The notes: generated by a model from the letters alone, not told the origin. A DNA stretch of 64,000 bases from Neotamlana sargassicola (GCF_020523965.1 NZ_JAJAPX010000006.1:248001-312000); one strand, 5' to 3'. Shown: positions 28,143-36,473, counted from the first letter of the stretch. Program-made: numbers and translations.

Positions 28143-28150
28143 CAAATATA
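28143..28150 (-). promoter_or_regulatory. -7 box TATATTTG four bases before the TatA-type GTG
   Basis: On the minus strand TATATTTG is followed by CATT and then the GTG start. Transcription would begin at or within a few bases of the start codon. Confidence 0.5.
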
Positions 28151-28170
28151 AGTGTTGTTTTTGTTAGAAT

Positions 28171-28207
28171 AAAAAAAGCCGATTATAAATTAATCGGCTT
28201 TTTTTAT
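28171..28207 (-). terminator. Terminator of the M1 peptidase transcript
   Basis: Stem AAAAAAAGCCGATTA / TAATCGGCTTTTTTT, symmetric, located 15 bases beyond the peptidase stop codon at 28222. Confidence 0.9.
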
Positions 28208-28221
28208 TTTTTTAAATATGT

Positions 28222-30465
28222 TTAGTTTTGAACTTGTTCTTTAAACTTGTCGAAACTATTTTGTTGGTCTCTTGGCCAAGCGTTATTTGAAGTATCAACA
28301 TCTGCTGTTTCAAGATCTGGATCTACTACAAAACTAGTAATCGCCTTTTGAGTTTTAAATACCTTGCTAACTTCATTATCGTTATACCTCCATATTTGTG
28401 CTGGAAACGTTTTACGTTCTTTGGTTCCATCGCTATATGTAATTTCTAAAATAATAGGCATTACCAAACCACCTGGTTTTTCGAAGGTTACTTCGTAAAA
28501 ATATTTTGGAGCTTCTATTAATTTAGCTTTTTCAGCATCAGAAAGACTTGCTATATGTTCGTTTAAAAATGCAAAGTCTTTTGGTTCTTTAGCTTCTTCT
28601 GGGTTAACACCTTCTGCAAAATAAATAAGCTTGTCTTTATAATCATCAAGATTCATATTATAACGAGCCGCTTGCGTTTTAGCATAATCGGTTGGCTTAT
28701 CTGTTAAATAGTACTGCTTAACATCTTTAACACCAATATCGGTATAATCTGTAGTGTAAAACCATCCTCTCCAGAACCAATCTAAATCCATTCCAGAAGC
28801 ATCTTCCATAGTTCTAAAGAAATCGGCAGGTGTTGGGTGCTTAAACATCCAACGTTGCGAGTAAGTTCTAAAAGCATAATCAAACAACTCTGGTCCCATA
28901 ATGGTTTGGCGTAACATGTATAAACCTGCAGCTGGTTTTGTATAAGCGTTTGGTCCAAATTGATAGACGTAATCACCTTGCGACATAATTGGCGAAATAT
29001 AATTTTGATCACCTCCCATGTATGGTACAATGTCTTTAGGTAAGTTTCCTGTAATAAAATTTGGATCGTAATCTAACTCTGCTAAGGTTTCTACAAAGGA
29101 GTTAATTCCTTCGTCCATCCATGTCCATTGGCGTTCGTCGCTGTTTACAATCATTGGGAAAAAGTTGTGTCCTACTTCGTGAGTAATAACGCCAATCATC
29201 CCCCTTTTTAATCGTTCTGAATAAGTTCCATCTGGATTTGGACGTCCGTAGTTAAAACAAATCATTGGATATTCCATCCCTTGTCTTTCTGAATGTACAG
29301 AAATAGCTTTACTGTAAGGGTAATCGAATGTGTACTTTGAGTATTCTTCTAGAGTATTAGCAACTACTCGTGTTGAATGTTCTTCCCAAAGCGGATTTCC
29401 TTCTTTTGGATATAAGGAAATAGCCATAATATTCTTACCATTTATCTTTACAGCCATGGCATCGTAAATATACTTTCTAGACGATGCAAACGCATAATCT
29501 CTAACATTATTTGCTATAAAGTGCCATGTTTTTGTTTTTGTGCTTCTACCCTTTTCGTTTACTTCGGCTTCTTCTTGAGACACGATAAAAACAGGATTGG
29601 TGTATTCTTTTTCGGCTTTAGCAAAACGTTTTAATTGTTCTTTTGTGTAAATATCTTTAGGGTTTTGTAACTCTCCTGTAGCTTCTAAAATATGATCGGC
29701 TGGAGCTGTAATTTTTACATCATAGCGCCCAAACTCTAAAGCAAACTCACTACGCCCCCAAAACTGCATATTTTGCCAACCTTCAACATTATCGTAAACA
29801 CATAAACGTGGAAAAAACTGAGCTATGGTATAGTTTTTATTTCCGTCGGGGAAAGTTTCTAAACCAGAACGCCCGCCATCAACATTAATGTCGTTAATAT
29901 TATACCACCACTTAATACTAAATTTAAAAATTTCACCTGGTGCTAATGGTTTTGCTAAGTTTATACGCATCATGGTACGGTTAATGGTATGCGATAATGC
30001 CGAACCATTTTCATTTTTTACGTATTCTATATTAAAACCACCATCAAATCTATCTTTTAAATTAGCCTTTGTAAACGAAATTGGCCCATTAAAAGCAGCA
30101 TTAAAATTTTCTGACTTAGCATCTGGAGTTTTCGAGTCTTTTGCTCTCATATTTTGGTCTAACTGTAACCATAAATACTCTAAATGATCTTTAGAATTAT
30201 TGTGATAGGTAATTTTTTCTTCACCAAAAATCTTATCGTTGTTTTCATCTAAACGAATATCCATTACATAATCCACCTGTTGTTGAGTATAAGCGTAACC
30301 CGGTGCTCCAGAAGCATTTCTTGTTTCGTTAGGTGTTGCCAATACATCCTTTAATTGTCGAAATTTGTTTTGGTCGGTATGACCTTGCGGCTTCGTTTGT
30401 TCTTGTGCAAATAAACTAGACGACACAACAACAAATGAAAACATTAAATAAGTTAGTTTTTTCAT
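28222..30465 (-). CDS. M1 family zinc metallopeptidase, exported
   Basis: A 747-residue gluzincin aminopeptidase-like protein. The ATG complementary to 30463-30465 gives a signal peptide (MKKLTYLMFSFVVVSSSLFA) and is preferred over one 15 codons upstream. The N-terminal M1 beta-domain (VDYVMDIRLDENNDKIFGEE) is followed by the catalytic domain with THEVGHNFFP and, 18 residues after the second histidine, the zinc-ligand glutamate in WMDEGINSF. Bacteroidota carry several such proteins, presumed periplasmic or surface aminopeptidases. The DUF6702 gene lies 110 bases upstream on the same strand, a pairing I recall in other flavobacteria. Confidence 0.92.
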   Translation of the reverse strand: MKKLTYLMFSFVVVSSSLFAQEQTKPQGHTDQNKFRQLKDVLATPNETRNASGAPGYAYTQQQVDYVMDIRLDENNDKIFGEEKITYHNNSKDHLEYLWLQLDQNMRAKDSKTPDAKSENFNAAFNGPISFTKANLKDRFDGGFNIEYVKNENGSALSHTINRTMMRINLAKPLAPGEIFKFSIKWWYNINDINVDGGRSGLETFPDGNKNYTIAQFFPRLCVYDNVEGWQNMQFWGRSEFALEFGRYDVKITAPADHILEATGELQNPKDIYTKEQLKRFAKAEKEYTNPVFIVSQEEAEVNEKGRSTKTKTWHFIANNVRDYAFASSRKYIYDAMAVKINGKNIMAISLYPKEGNPLWEEHSTRVVANTLEEYSKYTFDYPYSKAISVHSERQGMEYPMICFNYGRPNPDGTYSERLKRGMIGVITHEVGHNFFPMIVNSDERQWTWMDEGINSFVETLAELDYDPNFITGNLPKDIVPYMGGDQNYISPIMSQGDYVYQFGPNAYTKPAAGLYMLRQTIMGPELFDYAFRTYSQRWMFKHPTPADFFRTMEDASGMDLDWFWRGWFYTTDYTDIGVKDVKQYYLTDKPTDYAKTQAARYNMNLDDYKDKLIYFAEGVNPEEAKEPKDFAFLNEHIASLSDAEKAKLIEAPKYFYEVTFEKPGGLVMPIILEITYSDGTKERKTFPAQIWRYNDNEVSKVFKTQKAITSFVVDPDLETADVDTSNNAWPRDQQNSFDKFKEQVQN

Positions 30466-30575
30466 TGTTAGTTTTTTGAGTTTTTTTAATGATTTTTGAA
30501 TTTTAGCCATAAAAGCTAAATTATTGTAACTAAAAACGTCCGAAATTAATAAATTTTCATTTCTAAACGAGGTTT

Positions 30576-31079
30576 TTAATTAAAATTTAACAGGAAGTTT
30601 CTGTTTGAACCTGATAAAACTTTACTCTTTTGCTTATTATAAATTTTGGTTTTAACAATATTTTGCTGTTCATTATAAACATCAAACAAAATGGCATTGC
30701 TTATTTCTAGTGTTTTTATGGTTTTCACATTTTCAACTTCTAAATAGCAGCGTACAATATCGCCATCATATTCTTTTCCTATAAAACTAAAATTAGCAGG
30801 CTGATTGTTAATTTTTAGAGTAAATTTTTGTTTTATGTATTTTTCGATATAAATATCGCCTACTTCAGGTTGGTTTAAACCTGTTAAAGTAATAGTGTCG
30901 TTAAAATTTTTACGTAAAGCAAGCTCTAAATCGTCAACAAAAATTCGAGTGGTTATTTGTATAGCTTCTTTACTCTCGATATAATTTACTTGTGTTACAC
31001 TTAAGTAATATTTATGTAATCCCGTAAAAGCAAAAAGTGGTAAAACACTAAGCAGTATAAGTACTTTATTAATTTTCAT
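30576..31079 (-). CDS. DUF6702-like exported protein
   Basis: A 167-residue protein with a signal peptide (MKINKVLILLSVLPLFAFTG). It then has the conserved opening HKYYLSVTQVNYIE, ITTRIFVDDLELALR, and the strand-rich middle VRCYLEVENVKTIKTLEISN. It matches my memory of DUF6702, which usually sits beside an M1 peptidase in Flavobacteriia. No enzymatic motif is visible. A role assisting the peptidase at the surface is only a guess from position. Confidence 0.8.
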   Translation of the reverse strand: MKINKVLILLSVLPLFAFTGLHKYYLSVTQVNYIESKEAIQITTRIFVDDLELALRKNFNDTITLTGLNQPEVGDIYIEKYIKQKFTLKINNQPANFSFIGKEYDGDIVRCYLEVENVKTIKTLEISNAILFDVYNEQQNIVKTKIYNKQKSKVLSGSNRNFLLNFN

Positions 31080-31137
31080 AAATAAAATTTGTGGCTAATT
31101 TATAGCAATTGAAATCAAAAAACATTCCATAAAATTA

Positions 31138-31944
31138 TTATTTTTCAACTTCGTTAAGGTTTTTTAGGTATTGTTTATACTTGTAACGCAAGAAAATTAA
31201 TATTTCGAAATCGCTTTTATGGTTGCAACGCGCCATAAATTGCTCGTCGTCTGCACAAAAATAAAAGAAGTCTGCGTGAAATCTAGCATCTAAGGGATTC
31301 GATAAAAAAAAATCTTTAGCCAAACGTGCTTTTACACTTAACATGACATCGTCTTTGCTTTCTATCTCTACACGCTTTTTAAGCATTTTGGTCCTGCCAG
31401 TAATAGCATTTATAATTGGTAATATGGAGACTGATCCACCACCGCCCATGGTATTTCCATTAACAGACGGCCTAAAATTTGAAGCCTCACTTAAGCGACG
31501 TTCGCTTTGGGTTGCTGGTCTCCCTGTGTAACCTGGTATACCAACATCGTAAAAATTAATGGGTGGTTTTCCTTTTACATTCTTTACATCCGAAAGTAAA
31601 TCACCTGTCATAAAATTTCCGACCATAACTTCTTCAAGCTCATTAACTTGTTCTTCTAAATAAACTTTTAAAGCTTTTAAATTTATTATACTAGGAGTAA
31701 TTATAACACTTTTAGGTTTGTGTTGAATAGACGAAAAATGCAAGGTATCGTTAAGCCTAACCAATACTTTAAACTCGCCAACTATATTTGTTATAGTAAA
31801 TTGGTTTAAACTTTTATTAATAACATGAATATTCTCTACGTTATTTGCGCTTTCTACCCGTCCTAAAATTTCTGTGGTTTGTGCATTGATAAGTTGAAAA
31901 CTGAAAACTACAAACAGAAATAACCCAAACTTAATTTTTACCAT
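31138..31944 (-). CDS. Carboxypeptidase-like regulatory domain protein (downstream of pair)
   Basis: A 268-residue exported protein (signal peptide FGLFLFVVFSFQLINAQ). The N-terminal ~80 residues form a CarboxypepD_reg/TonB-plug-associated beta-sandwich: TEILGRVESANNVENIHVIN, ITNIVGEFKVLVRLNDTLHF, SSIQHKPKSVII. The C-terminal part is a helical region ending in the basic, aromatic-rich RYKYKQYLKNLNEVEK. Unlike SusC-type receptors it has no barrel. It overlaps its upstream paralogue by 14 bases, so the two are cotranscribed and may be translationally coupled. Confidence 0.82.
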   Translation of the reverse strand: MVKIKFGLFLFVVFSFQLINAQTTEILGRVESANNVENIHVINKSLNQFTITNIVGEFKVLVRLNDTLHFSSIQHKPKSVIITPSIINLKALKVYLEEQVNELEEVMVGNFMTGDLLSDVKNVKGKPPINFYDVGIPGYTGRPATQSERRLSEASNFRPSVNGNTMGGGGSVSILPIINAITGRTKMLKKRVEIESKDDVMLSVKARLAKDFFLSNPLDARFHADFFYFCADDEQFMARCNHKSDFEILIFLRYKYKQYLKNLNEVEK

Positions 31945-32731
31945 ACTCGGTTAAAAAAAGTTTACTTTCTGCAAATAAAAACTCTAACAAATGTATTTCG
32001 TTTTCAGGCTTTAAGAGTGACTCATTTAAATTTTTAGTTTCTAAGTAATTTATAAAATCATGCACTTTGTTTTCGGGAATGTTAAAGGTTTGGTTTAAAT
32101 AATCTACAGTATAAACATCAAGTACATCGTTTGGCTTATCATTTTCAACCTGTTCGTTATTAATGTTTTTGGTTTTGTTTTTAGGCTTTACAAATAAGCC
32201 TATAATTTTAACTAAATCTGGCAAATAATTTAAGGCGTTTGGGTTTATTGTAGCTGTTAAGTGGTCTGCAATAACTCGGTTATCAATTGTTTTATCTTCA
32301 CTCATTGCTAAAGCATCCATGTTACCAACAACCAGAGGTTTAAGAGTAATAGTTTTAACCTCGGCAATATCTCGAATTAAACTACCGGAAAGCCCCGAAT
32401 TAAGTGTTACTGCATTTAACTGATTTACCTGCTCGATTAATTGAATTTTTAACGTCTTGTTTTTTATTACATCTTCATCAACAATAACCGATGCTGTTTG
32501 AAATTGTAATGCCGAAATTTCGATAACATCACGTAGTGCAACATTAATTGTAAACACACCAAATTCGTCGGTAATGGTCCCTTCTCCGGCCGATTTATTA
32601 AAAATAGTAACCGCTTCAACATCATTTGCATCCGACAGAATAACACCAGTTACAGTAATACGATTAACCGATTGCGCAAACAATATAACCGGAAAAATAA
32701 ATACTAAAATTAAAAGTAATTTTGCTTTCAC
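31931..32731 (-). CDS. Carboxypeptidase-like regulatory domain protein (upstream of pair)
   Basis: A 266-residue paralogue of the next gene: signal peptide (LLLILVFIFPVILFAQS), then the beta-sandwich ITVTGVILSDANDVEAVTIF, GTITDEFGVFTINVALRD, ISALQFQTASVIVDED. A helical tail contains FLFAESKLFLTEYGKN. Both conserve the order 'GVI/GRV - TITDEFG/ITNIVGE - D.IE.S.LQ'. I know of no function; these are commonly found near the M1/DUF6702 pair in related genomes as far as I recall. Confidence 0.82.
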   Translation of the reverse strand: MKAKLLLILVFIFPVILFAQSVNRITVTGVILSDANDVEAVTIFNKSAGEGTITDEFGVFTINVALRDVIEISALQFQTASVIVDEDVIKNKTLKIQLIEQVNQLNAVTLNSGLSGSLIRDIAEVKTITLKPLVVGNMDALAMSEDKTIDNRVIADHLTATINPNALNYLPDLVKIIGLFVKPKNKTKNINNEQVENDKPNDVLDVYTVDYLNQTFNIPENKVHDFINYLETKNLNESLLKPENEIHLLEFLFAESKLFLTEYGKN

Positions 32732-32848
32732 ATCAAAAAATTTTCTTTCATAAATTACGCATTTTTTATCTTAAAAAAAAGGTAAAAGGCCTGTAATATT
32801 TTGTTAAAACAAATATTTACTTATGTTTACCCTTAAAAATAACAACCT

Positions 32849-33556
32849 ATGAAAAACTTAATTATTGCCAGTACCTCAACCATTCATGGCAGTGGTTATT
32901 TAGAATATATTTTACCAACGCTCGCTAAACATTTTAAAAACGCAAATACCATTTTATTTGTGCCCTATGCGCGACCAAGCGGCATTTCGCACGACCAATA
33001 CACCGAAATTGCTCAAAAAGCCTTTAAAAAAATAAACAAAAAAGTCGTTGGAATTCACACCTTTAAAAACCCAATTGAGGCCGTAACAAAAGCCCAAGCC
33101 ATATTTGTAGGTGGCGGTAACACCTTTGTTTTAACCAACCAATTGTATGTAAACCAATTAATAACTCCAATGCAAAATGCCATTAAAAACGGCACACCAT
33201 ATTTAGGCACAAGTGCAGGTAGCAATATTTGCGGACTCACCATAAAAACTACCAACGATATGCCCATAGTTTACCCTCCAAATTTTAACGCACTCGCTTT
33301 GGTTCCATTCAATATTAATCCGCATTATCTCGATCCAGATAAAAAGAGTAAGCACATGGGAGAAACTCGTGAAACGCGTATTAACGAATTTCATTATTAT
33401 AATACACCACCAGTAATTGGGCTGCGTGAAGGCAGTTGGCTGCAAGTAAACAATAATACCATAATACTAAAAGGAGAACTCTCTGCAAGAATTTTTGAAT
33501 ATAAAAAAGACGCTTACGAAGTTACACCCGAAACCAATTTAAGCGACTTAAAATAA
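32849..33556 (+). CDS. pepE: Dipeptidase E (alpha-aspartyl dipeptidase)
   Basis: A 235-residue S51 serine peptidase that hydrolyses Asp-X dipeptides in the cytoplasm. The nucleophile is the serine in LGTSAGSNICG. IFVGGGNTFVL matches the PepE substrate/catalytic-helix region, and FNINPHYLDPD with a histidine is the further conserved block. Length is normal. The repeat element starts at the base immediately after its stop codon. Confidence 0.94.
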   Translation: MKNLIIASTSTIHGSGYLEYILPTLAKHFKNANTILFVPYARPSGISHDQYTEIAQKAFKKINKKVVGIHTFKNPIEAVTKAQAIFVGGGNTFVLTNQLYVNQLITPMQNAIKNGTPYLGTSAGSNICGLTIKTTNDMPIVYPPNFNALALVPFNINPHYLDPDKKSKHMGETRETRINEFHYYNTPPVIGLREGSWLQVNNNTIILKGELSARIFEYKKDAYEVTPETNLSDLK

Positions 33557-33648
33557 TTTGGGCGTGCCCCGAAGCTTCGGGGTCGGGCTATTCGTTACAA
33601 GTCCGCGCTCGTACCTCGCTGTGGGCTTTCCACTGCTATCCCTCACGC
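33557..33648 (+). repeat. Dispersed structured repeat, copy 1
   Basis: Begins TTTGGGCGT directly after the pepE TAA and ends CCCTCACGC. It contains the perfect palindrome CCCCGAAGCTTCGGGG (33567-33582) followed by TCGGGCT. GC content is far above its surroundings. A second member with the same start and end signals is at 56119-56263. I recall similar intergenic elements in many Flavobacteriaceae genomes; function is unknown. Confidence 0.7.
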
Positions 33649-33713
33649 AGTATTCAGGTTTTGCAAAATGCATTATATTTCAAAAAAATATTTATCTGTT
33701 AATTCAGTATAAA

Positions 33714-33767
33714 GCATAAAAAACGCCATTGTTTCCAACAGAGTTTCTTGAGCGGGAGACCGGGTTC
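33714..33767 (-). repeat. Partial copy of tRNA-Gly 3' half and its terminator
   Basis: 54 bases nearly identical to 33829-33883: it repeats the tRNA-Gly 3' acceptor strand, part of the T arm (GCGGGAGACCGGGTTC) and the downstream terminator, with one A indel and two substitutions (GC versus T in the terminator foot). The copies lie 115 bases apart. It cannot fold as a tRNA. Confidence 0.85.
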
Positions 33768-33828
33768 CCTTCGTCTGCGCTCAGGATAAACTTCTCACCC
33801 TAAAAATTTAGACACTAGAAACTTTAAG

Positions 33829-33862
33829 GCATAAAAAAACTCCATTGTTTCCAACAGAGTTT
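33829..33862 (-). terminator. Terminator of tRNA-Gly
   Basis: Read on the minus strand, AACTCTGTTG-GAAA-CAATGGAGTT forms a stem with a small internal loop, followed by a T run, starting a few bases after the mature tRNA end. Confidence 0.7.
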
Positions 33863-33866
33863 CTTG

Positions 33867-33939
33867 AGCGGGAGACCGGGTTCGAACCGGCGACATTCAG
33901 CTTGGAAGGCTGACGCTCTACCAACTGAGCTACTCCCGC
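33867..33939 (-). tRNA. tRNA-Gly (anticodon UCC)
   Basis: The minus strand folds into a complete cloverleaf of 73 bases: acceptor GCGGGAG / CTCCCGC with discriminator U, D arm with AGCTCAGTTGGTAGAGC, anticodon stem-loop with CTTCCAA giving UCC, and T arm GGTTCGAACC. CCA is not encoded. Confidence 0.95.
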
Positions 33940-33989
33940 CTTAATAAGTGGCTGCAAATATATAAACTCCTCACAATTCTGCAAAACTT

Positions 33990-34415
33990 TTATAACTTTT
34001 TTAAAAAATGATACCCTAAAATTTTAAAACCTTCATTGTAATAAAACTTATGCGATGCGTAATTGGTTGAATATGTGTTTAATTCTACAGTTTCGCAGCC
34101 TTTACTTTTAACGTAATTGTAAATCCAATTAAAAAATTGCTTCCCTAAACCTTGGCTGCGGTAAGCCTCATCAATAAAAACATGATCTACCTCAACACTT
34201 TTACCCGCATAATGCCGAGTACAAAACCATAAACCACAAATACCAATTAATTTATCGGCATCAAAAATGGCAGCACACTCATAATTTTGCTTCGCCATTT
34301 CTAAAATACGATCTTTTAAAATGTGAGCAGGAATTTTATAATTGTTCAATTTTTCTACAAGCGGTAAAATTTCTTCAATTCTAGATGTACTTAAAATTTT
34401 AAACTGAAATGACAT
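33990..34415 (-). CDS. GNAT family N-acetyltransferase
   Basis: A 141-residue acetyltransferase. The acetyl-CoA loop is visible as YRSQGLGKQFFNWIYN (consensus Q/RxxGxG/A), preceded by the strand VEVDHVFIDEA and followed by VELNTYSTNYASHKFYYNEGF, the usual motif B. The substrate is unknown. It is convergent with the tRNA and divergent from the next GNAT gene; the two are not close paralogues. Confidence 0.88.
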   Translation of the reverse strand: MSFQFKILSTSRIEEILPLVEKLNNYKIPAHILKDRILEMAKQNYECAAIFDADKLIGICGLWFCTRHYAGKSVEVDHVFIDEAYRSQGLGKQFFNWIYNYVKSKGCETVELNTYSTNYASHKFYYNEGFKILGYHFLKKL

Positions 34416-34453
34416 ATTTTTTTCGGTTAAGGTAATAATTACTTAAAATATAT

Positions 34454-34461
34454 TAAGTTTG
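34454..34461 (+). promoter_or_regulatory. -7 box TAAGTTTG before the second GNAT gene
   Basis: Exact TAnnTTTG match about 28 bases before the presumed start at 34489, supporting that the gene is still transcribed even though its start codon is abnormal. Confidence 0.45.
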
Positions 34462-34488
34462 AATTATTAATTTTTTAAAACGTTTAAA

Positions 34489-34941
34489 ATAGAATCTTCT
34501 AATTACACTTTAAAATTAATTTCTGCAGAGGAAAGCTATAAAGTAAGACATCCAGTTTTAAGACCCGGACGTCCTTACGAAACCTGTATTTTTGATGGCG
34601 ATAATCTTGAAAGCACATTTCATTTTGGAGTTTTTCAAAACAACAAAATTTTAGGCATTTGTTCATTCTTCAAAAATCATCATAAAAACCTCAACTATAA
34701 TTCCCAATATCAATTGCGTGGTATGGCTATTTTGGGTAACCAACAAGGTAAAGGATTAGGTAAACTTGTTTTAAATTTCGCCGAAAACCATATTAAATCT
34801 CTAGGTGTAAAAATCGTTTGGTGCAATGCTCGTGAAGTAGCAACCAAATTCTACGTAAAAAACAACTATGCCATTTTTGGAGAACCTTTTAATATAGAAG
34901 GAATTGGCACGCACTACGCCATGTATAAGGTATTAAATTAG
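34489..34941 (+). CDS. GNAT family N-acetyltransferase lacking a standard start codon
   Basis: The reading frame encodes a full-length 150-residue GNAT domain: IESSNYTLKLISAEESYKVR, HPVLRPGRPYETCIFDGDN, FHFGVFQNNKILGICSFF, RGMAILGNQQGKGLGKLVLN (acetyl-CoA loop) and VKIVWCNAREVATKFYVKNN. The family's N-terminus maps to the codon at 34489, which is ATA, not ATG, GTG or TTG. The first standard start is a TTG at 34714, which would delete half the domain including strands before the acetyl-CoA loop. A TAA lies six codons upstream, so no earlier start exists. Either ATA initiates, or a point mutation has silenced the gene. Confidence 0.75.
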   Translation: MESSNYTLKLISAEESYKVRHPVLRPGRPYETCIFDGDNLESTFHFGVFQNNKILGICSFFKNHHKNLNYNSQYQLRGMAILGNQQGKGLGKLVLNFAENHIKSLGVKIVWCNAREVATKFYVKNNYAIFGEPFNIEGIGTHYAMYKVLN

Positions 34942-35019
34942 TGACTTAATCAAAAAACTAGAGTCTAATATTAAGTAAGCTAAAATTTTGTATTTTTAAA
35001 TTAACTATTATACCTAAAA

Positions 35020-35787
35020 ATGAGAGGAAGAAATTTAAAATTCAGGTTATTAATAGGTGCTGCCATTGCCCTATTTTTTGTTTTTAAACGTTGTAGCCAA
35101 CAAGAAGTTAACCCATATACAGGGCGAACACAAACCATATCAATGGAACCAAACGATGAAATAGCTATTGGTTTGCAAAACGCACCGCAAATGGCACAAC
35201 AACATGGTGGTTTGCATGAGAATACACAATACCAAGCTTTAGTGGACAATGTTGGCAACAAACTTGTAAATAGCAGTATTGCCAGAGAAACACCATACCA
35301 ATACGAATTTCATTTACTTAGCGATCCTAACACCATAAACGCATTTGCTTTACCAGGCGGACAAATTTTTATCACCTATGCATTATTTGCAAAACTGGAA
35401 AACGAAGACCAATTGGCAGGAGTTTTAGGCCATGAAATAGGACACGTTTTAGGCCGCCATAGCGCCGAACGTATTGCTGAAAGCGAATATTGGCAAGGAT
35501 TAACTACAGCAGGATCTGTTGGTGCAGATATGGGTGGCGTTATAAGCGGCATAGGACAAAACACCTTATTAACAAACGGGCGCGACGACGAACTTGAAAG
35601 CGACGACTTAGGCGTAAAGTTTATGATAAAAGCAGGTTACAACCCACAAGAAATGATTGGCGTTATGCAAATTTTAAAAGCTGCTGCTGGACCTAACCGT
35701 GTACCAGAGTTTCAAAGTACACATCCCGATCCCGATAATCGCATTGAAAAAATACAAGAGTCCATTAAAAAATATAAAAACCTTTAA
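35020..35787 (+). CDS. M48 family metallopeptidase, membrane- or lipid-anchored
   Basis: A 255-residue zinc protease of the HtpX/Oma1/BepA type. It has an N-terminal hydrophobic segment (LLIGAAIALFFVF, followed by KRCSQQ that might act as a lipobox) and the zinc motif LGHEIGHVLGRHSAER. The third ligand is the glutamate in ELESDDLGVKFM. The C-terminus carries STHPDPDNRIEKI, typical of the periplasmic Oma1-like group. A role in envelope protein quality control is inferred from family. Confidence 0.92.
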   Translation: MRGRNLKFRLLIGAAIALFFVFKRCSQQEVNPYTGRTQTISMEPNDEIAIGLQNAPQMAQQHGGLHENTQYQALVDNVGNKLVNSSIARETPYQYEFHLLSDPNTINAFALPGGQIFITYALFAKLENEDQLAGVLGHEIGHVLGRHSAERIAESEYWQGLTTAGSVGADMGGVISGIGQNTLLTNGRDDELESDDLGVKFMIKAGYNPQEMIGVMQILKAAAGPNRVPEFQSTHPDPDNRIEKIQESIKKYKNL

Positions 35788-35792
35788 AAAGT

Positions 35793-35824
35793 AAAAGCCT
35801 TGTAAAAAACAAGGCTTTTTTTAT
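35793..35824 (+). terminator. Terminator of the M48 peptidase gene
   Basis: Eleven-base-pair stem AAAAGCCTTGT / ACAAGGCTTTT, loop AAAAA, T run. Confidence 0.92.
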
Positions 35825-35860
35825 GAGTGACTAGCTCAAATAATTATAAAATGAATACAA

Positions 35861-36265
35861 TTATTTTTTCTTTTTCTTTTTAGACAATGCATCCTTTATA
35901 ATTACAGCTGTATCTTTTGCGCCATGTAATTTGGCATACTGTAAAGCTGTCATTTTTTTACCTGCGCATCTGGCTTTTAAATCGGCACCGTGAGTTATCA
36001 GCAACTCTAAAATTTCAGTTCTGTTAAATTTTGCAGCGTACATAGCTGGAGTCATTCCGTTTGAACGTTCGTTTACATCTGCTCCTCTTGCTATTAATTT
36101 TTGTACCGTTTCTAAATCGCCATGTGCAATAGAAACACAAAAAGAATTCACTTTAAAAAAATACTCGTAATTTACTACGTTAAAATCGTTAGGAATAGTT
36201 GAAGCATTAACACTTGTTGCACCTAAGCTTAATGCGATTGCGGAAATAATGATTGTTTTTTTCAT
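35861..36265 (-). CDS. Exported ankyrin-repeat protein
   Basis: A 134-residue protein with a signal peptide (MKKTIIISAIALSLGATSVNAS) and about two and a half ankyrin repeats: AHGDLETVQKLIARGADVNE, MTPAMYAAKFNRTEILELLI, MTALQYAKLHGAKDTAVIIK. The tail is LSKKKKKK. Small periplasmic ankyrin proteins often act as inhibitors or partners of secreted enzymes such as catalase, but no partner is encoded next door. Expressed alone from the 230-base gap upstream, where I see no clear promoter. Confidence 0.85.
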   Translation of the reverse strand: MKKTIIISAIALSLGATSVNASTIPNDFNVVNYEYFFKVNSFCVSIAHGDLETVQKLIARGADVNERSNGMTPAMYAAKFNRTEILELLITHGADLKARCAGKKMTALQYAKLHGAKDTAVIIKDALSKKKKKK

Positions 36266-36465
36266 GATGAAAGATTTAATGATTTATGATTGTTTTTTGA
36301 TTTACTTAAAAGACGCTTCAAATTTTATTCTGTTACAATAAAACACTAAAAAATTTTGTTTTTAACAATAATTTCACATTAATATTAGTAATTCACCAAA
36401 TACTTAAACACCTAAAACCGCTAGCATTTATAAGGCTTTTATTCCCAAATATTATTAAACTTAGT

Positions 36466-36473
36466 TATATTTG
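36466..36473 (+). promoter_or_regulatory. -7 box TATATTTG of gpmI
   Basis: Exact TAnnTTTG match 23 bases before the gpmI ATG. Confidence 0.55.

Noticed and set aside
33714-33767. Second tRNA-Gly gene
   Set aside because: Only the 3' half is present; there is no anticodon arm or 5' acceptor strand.
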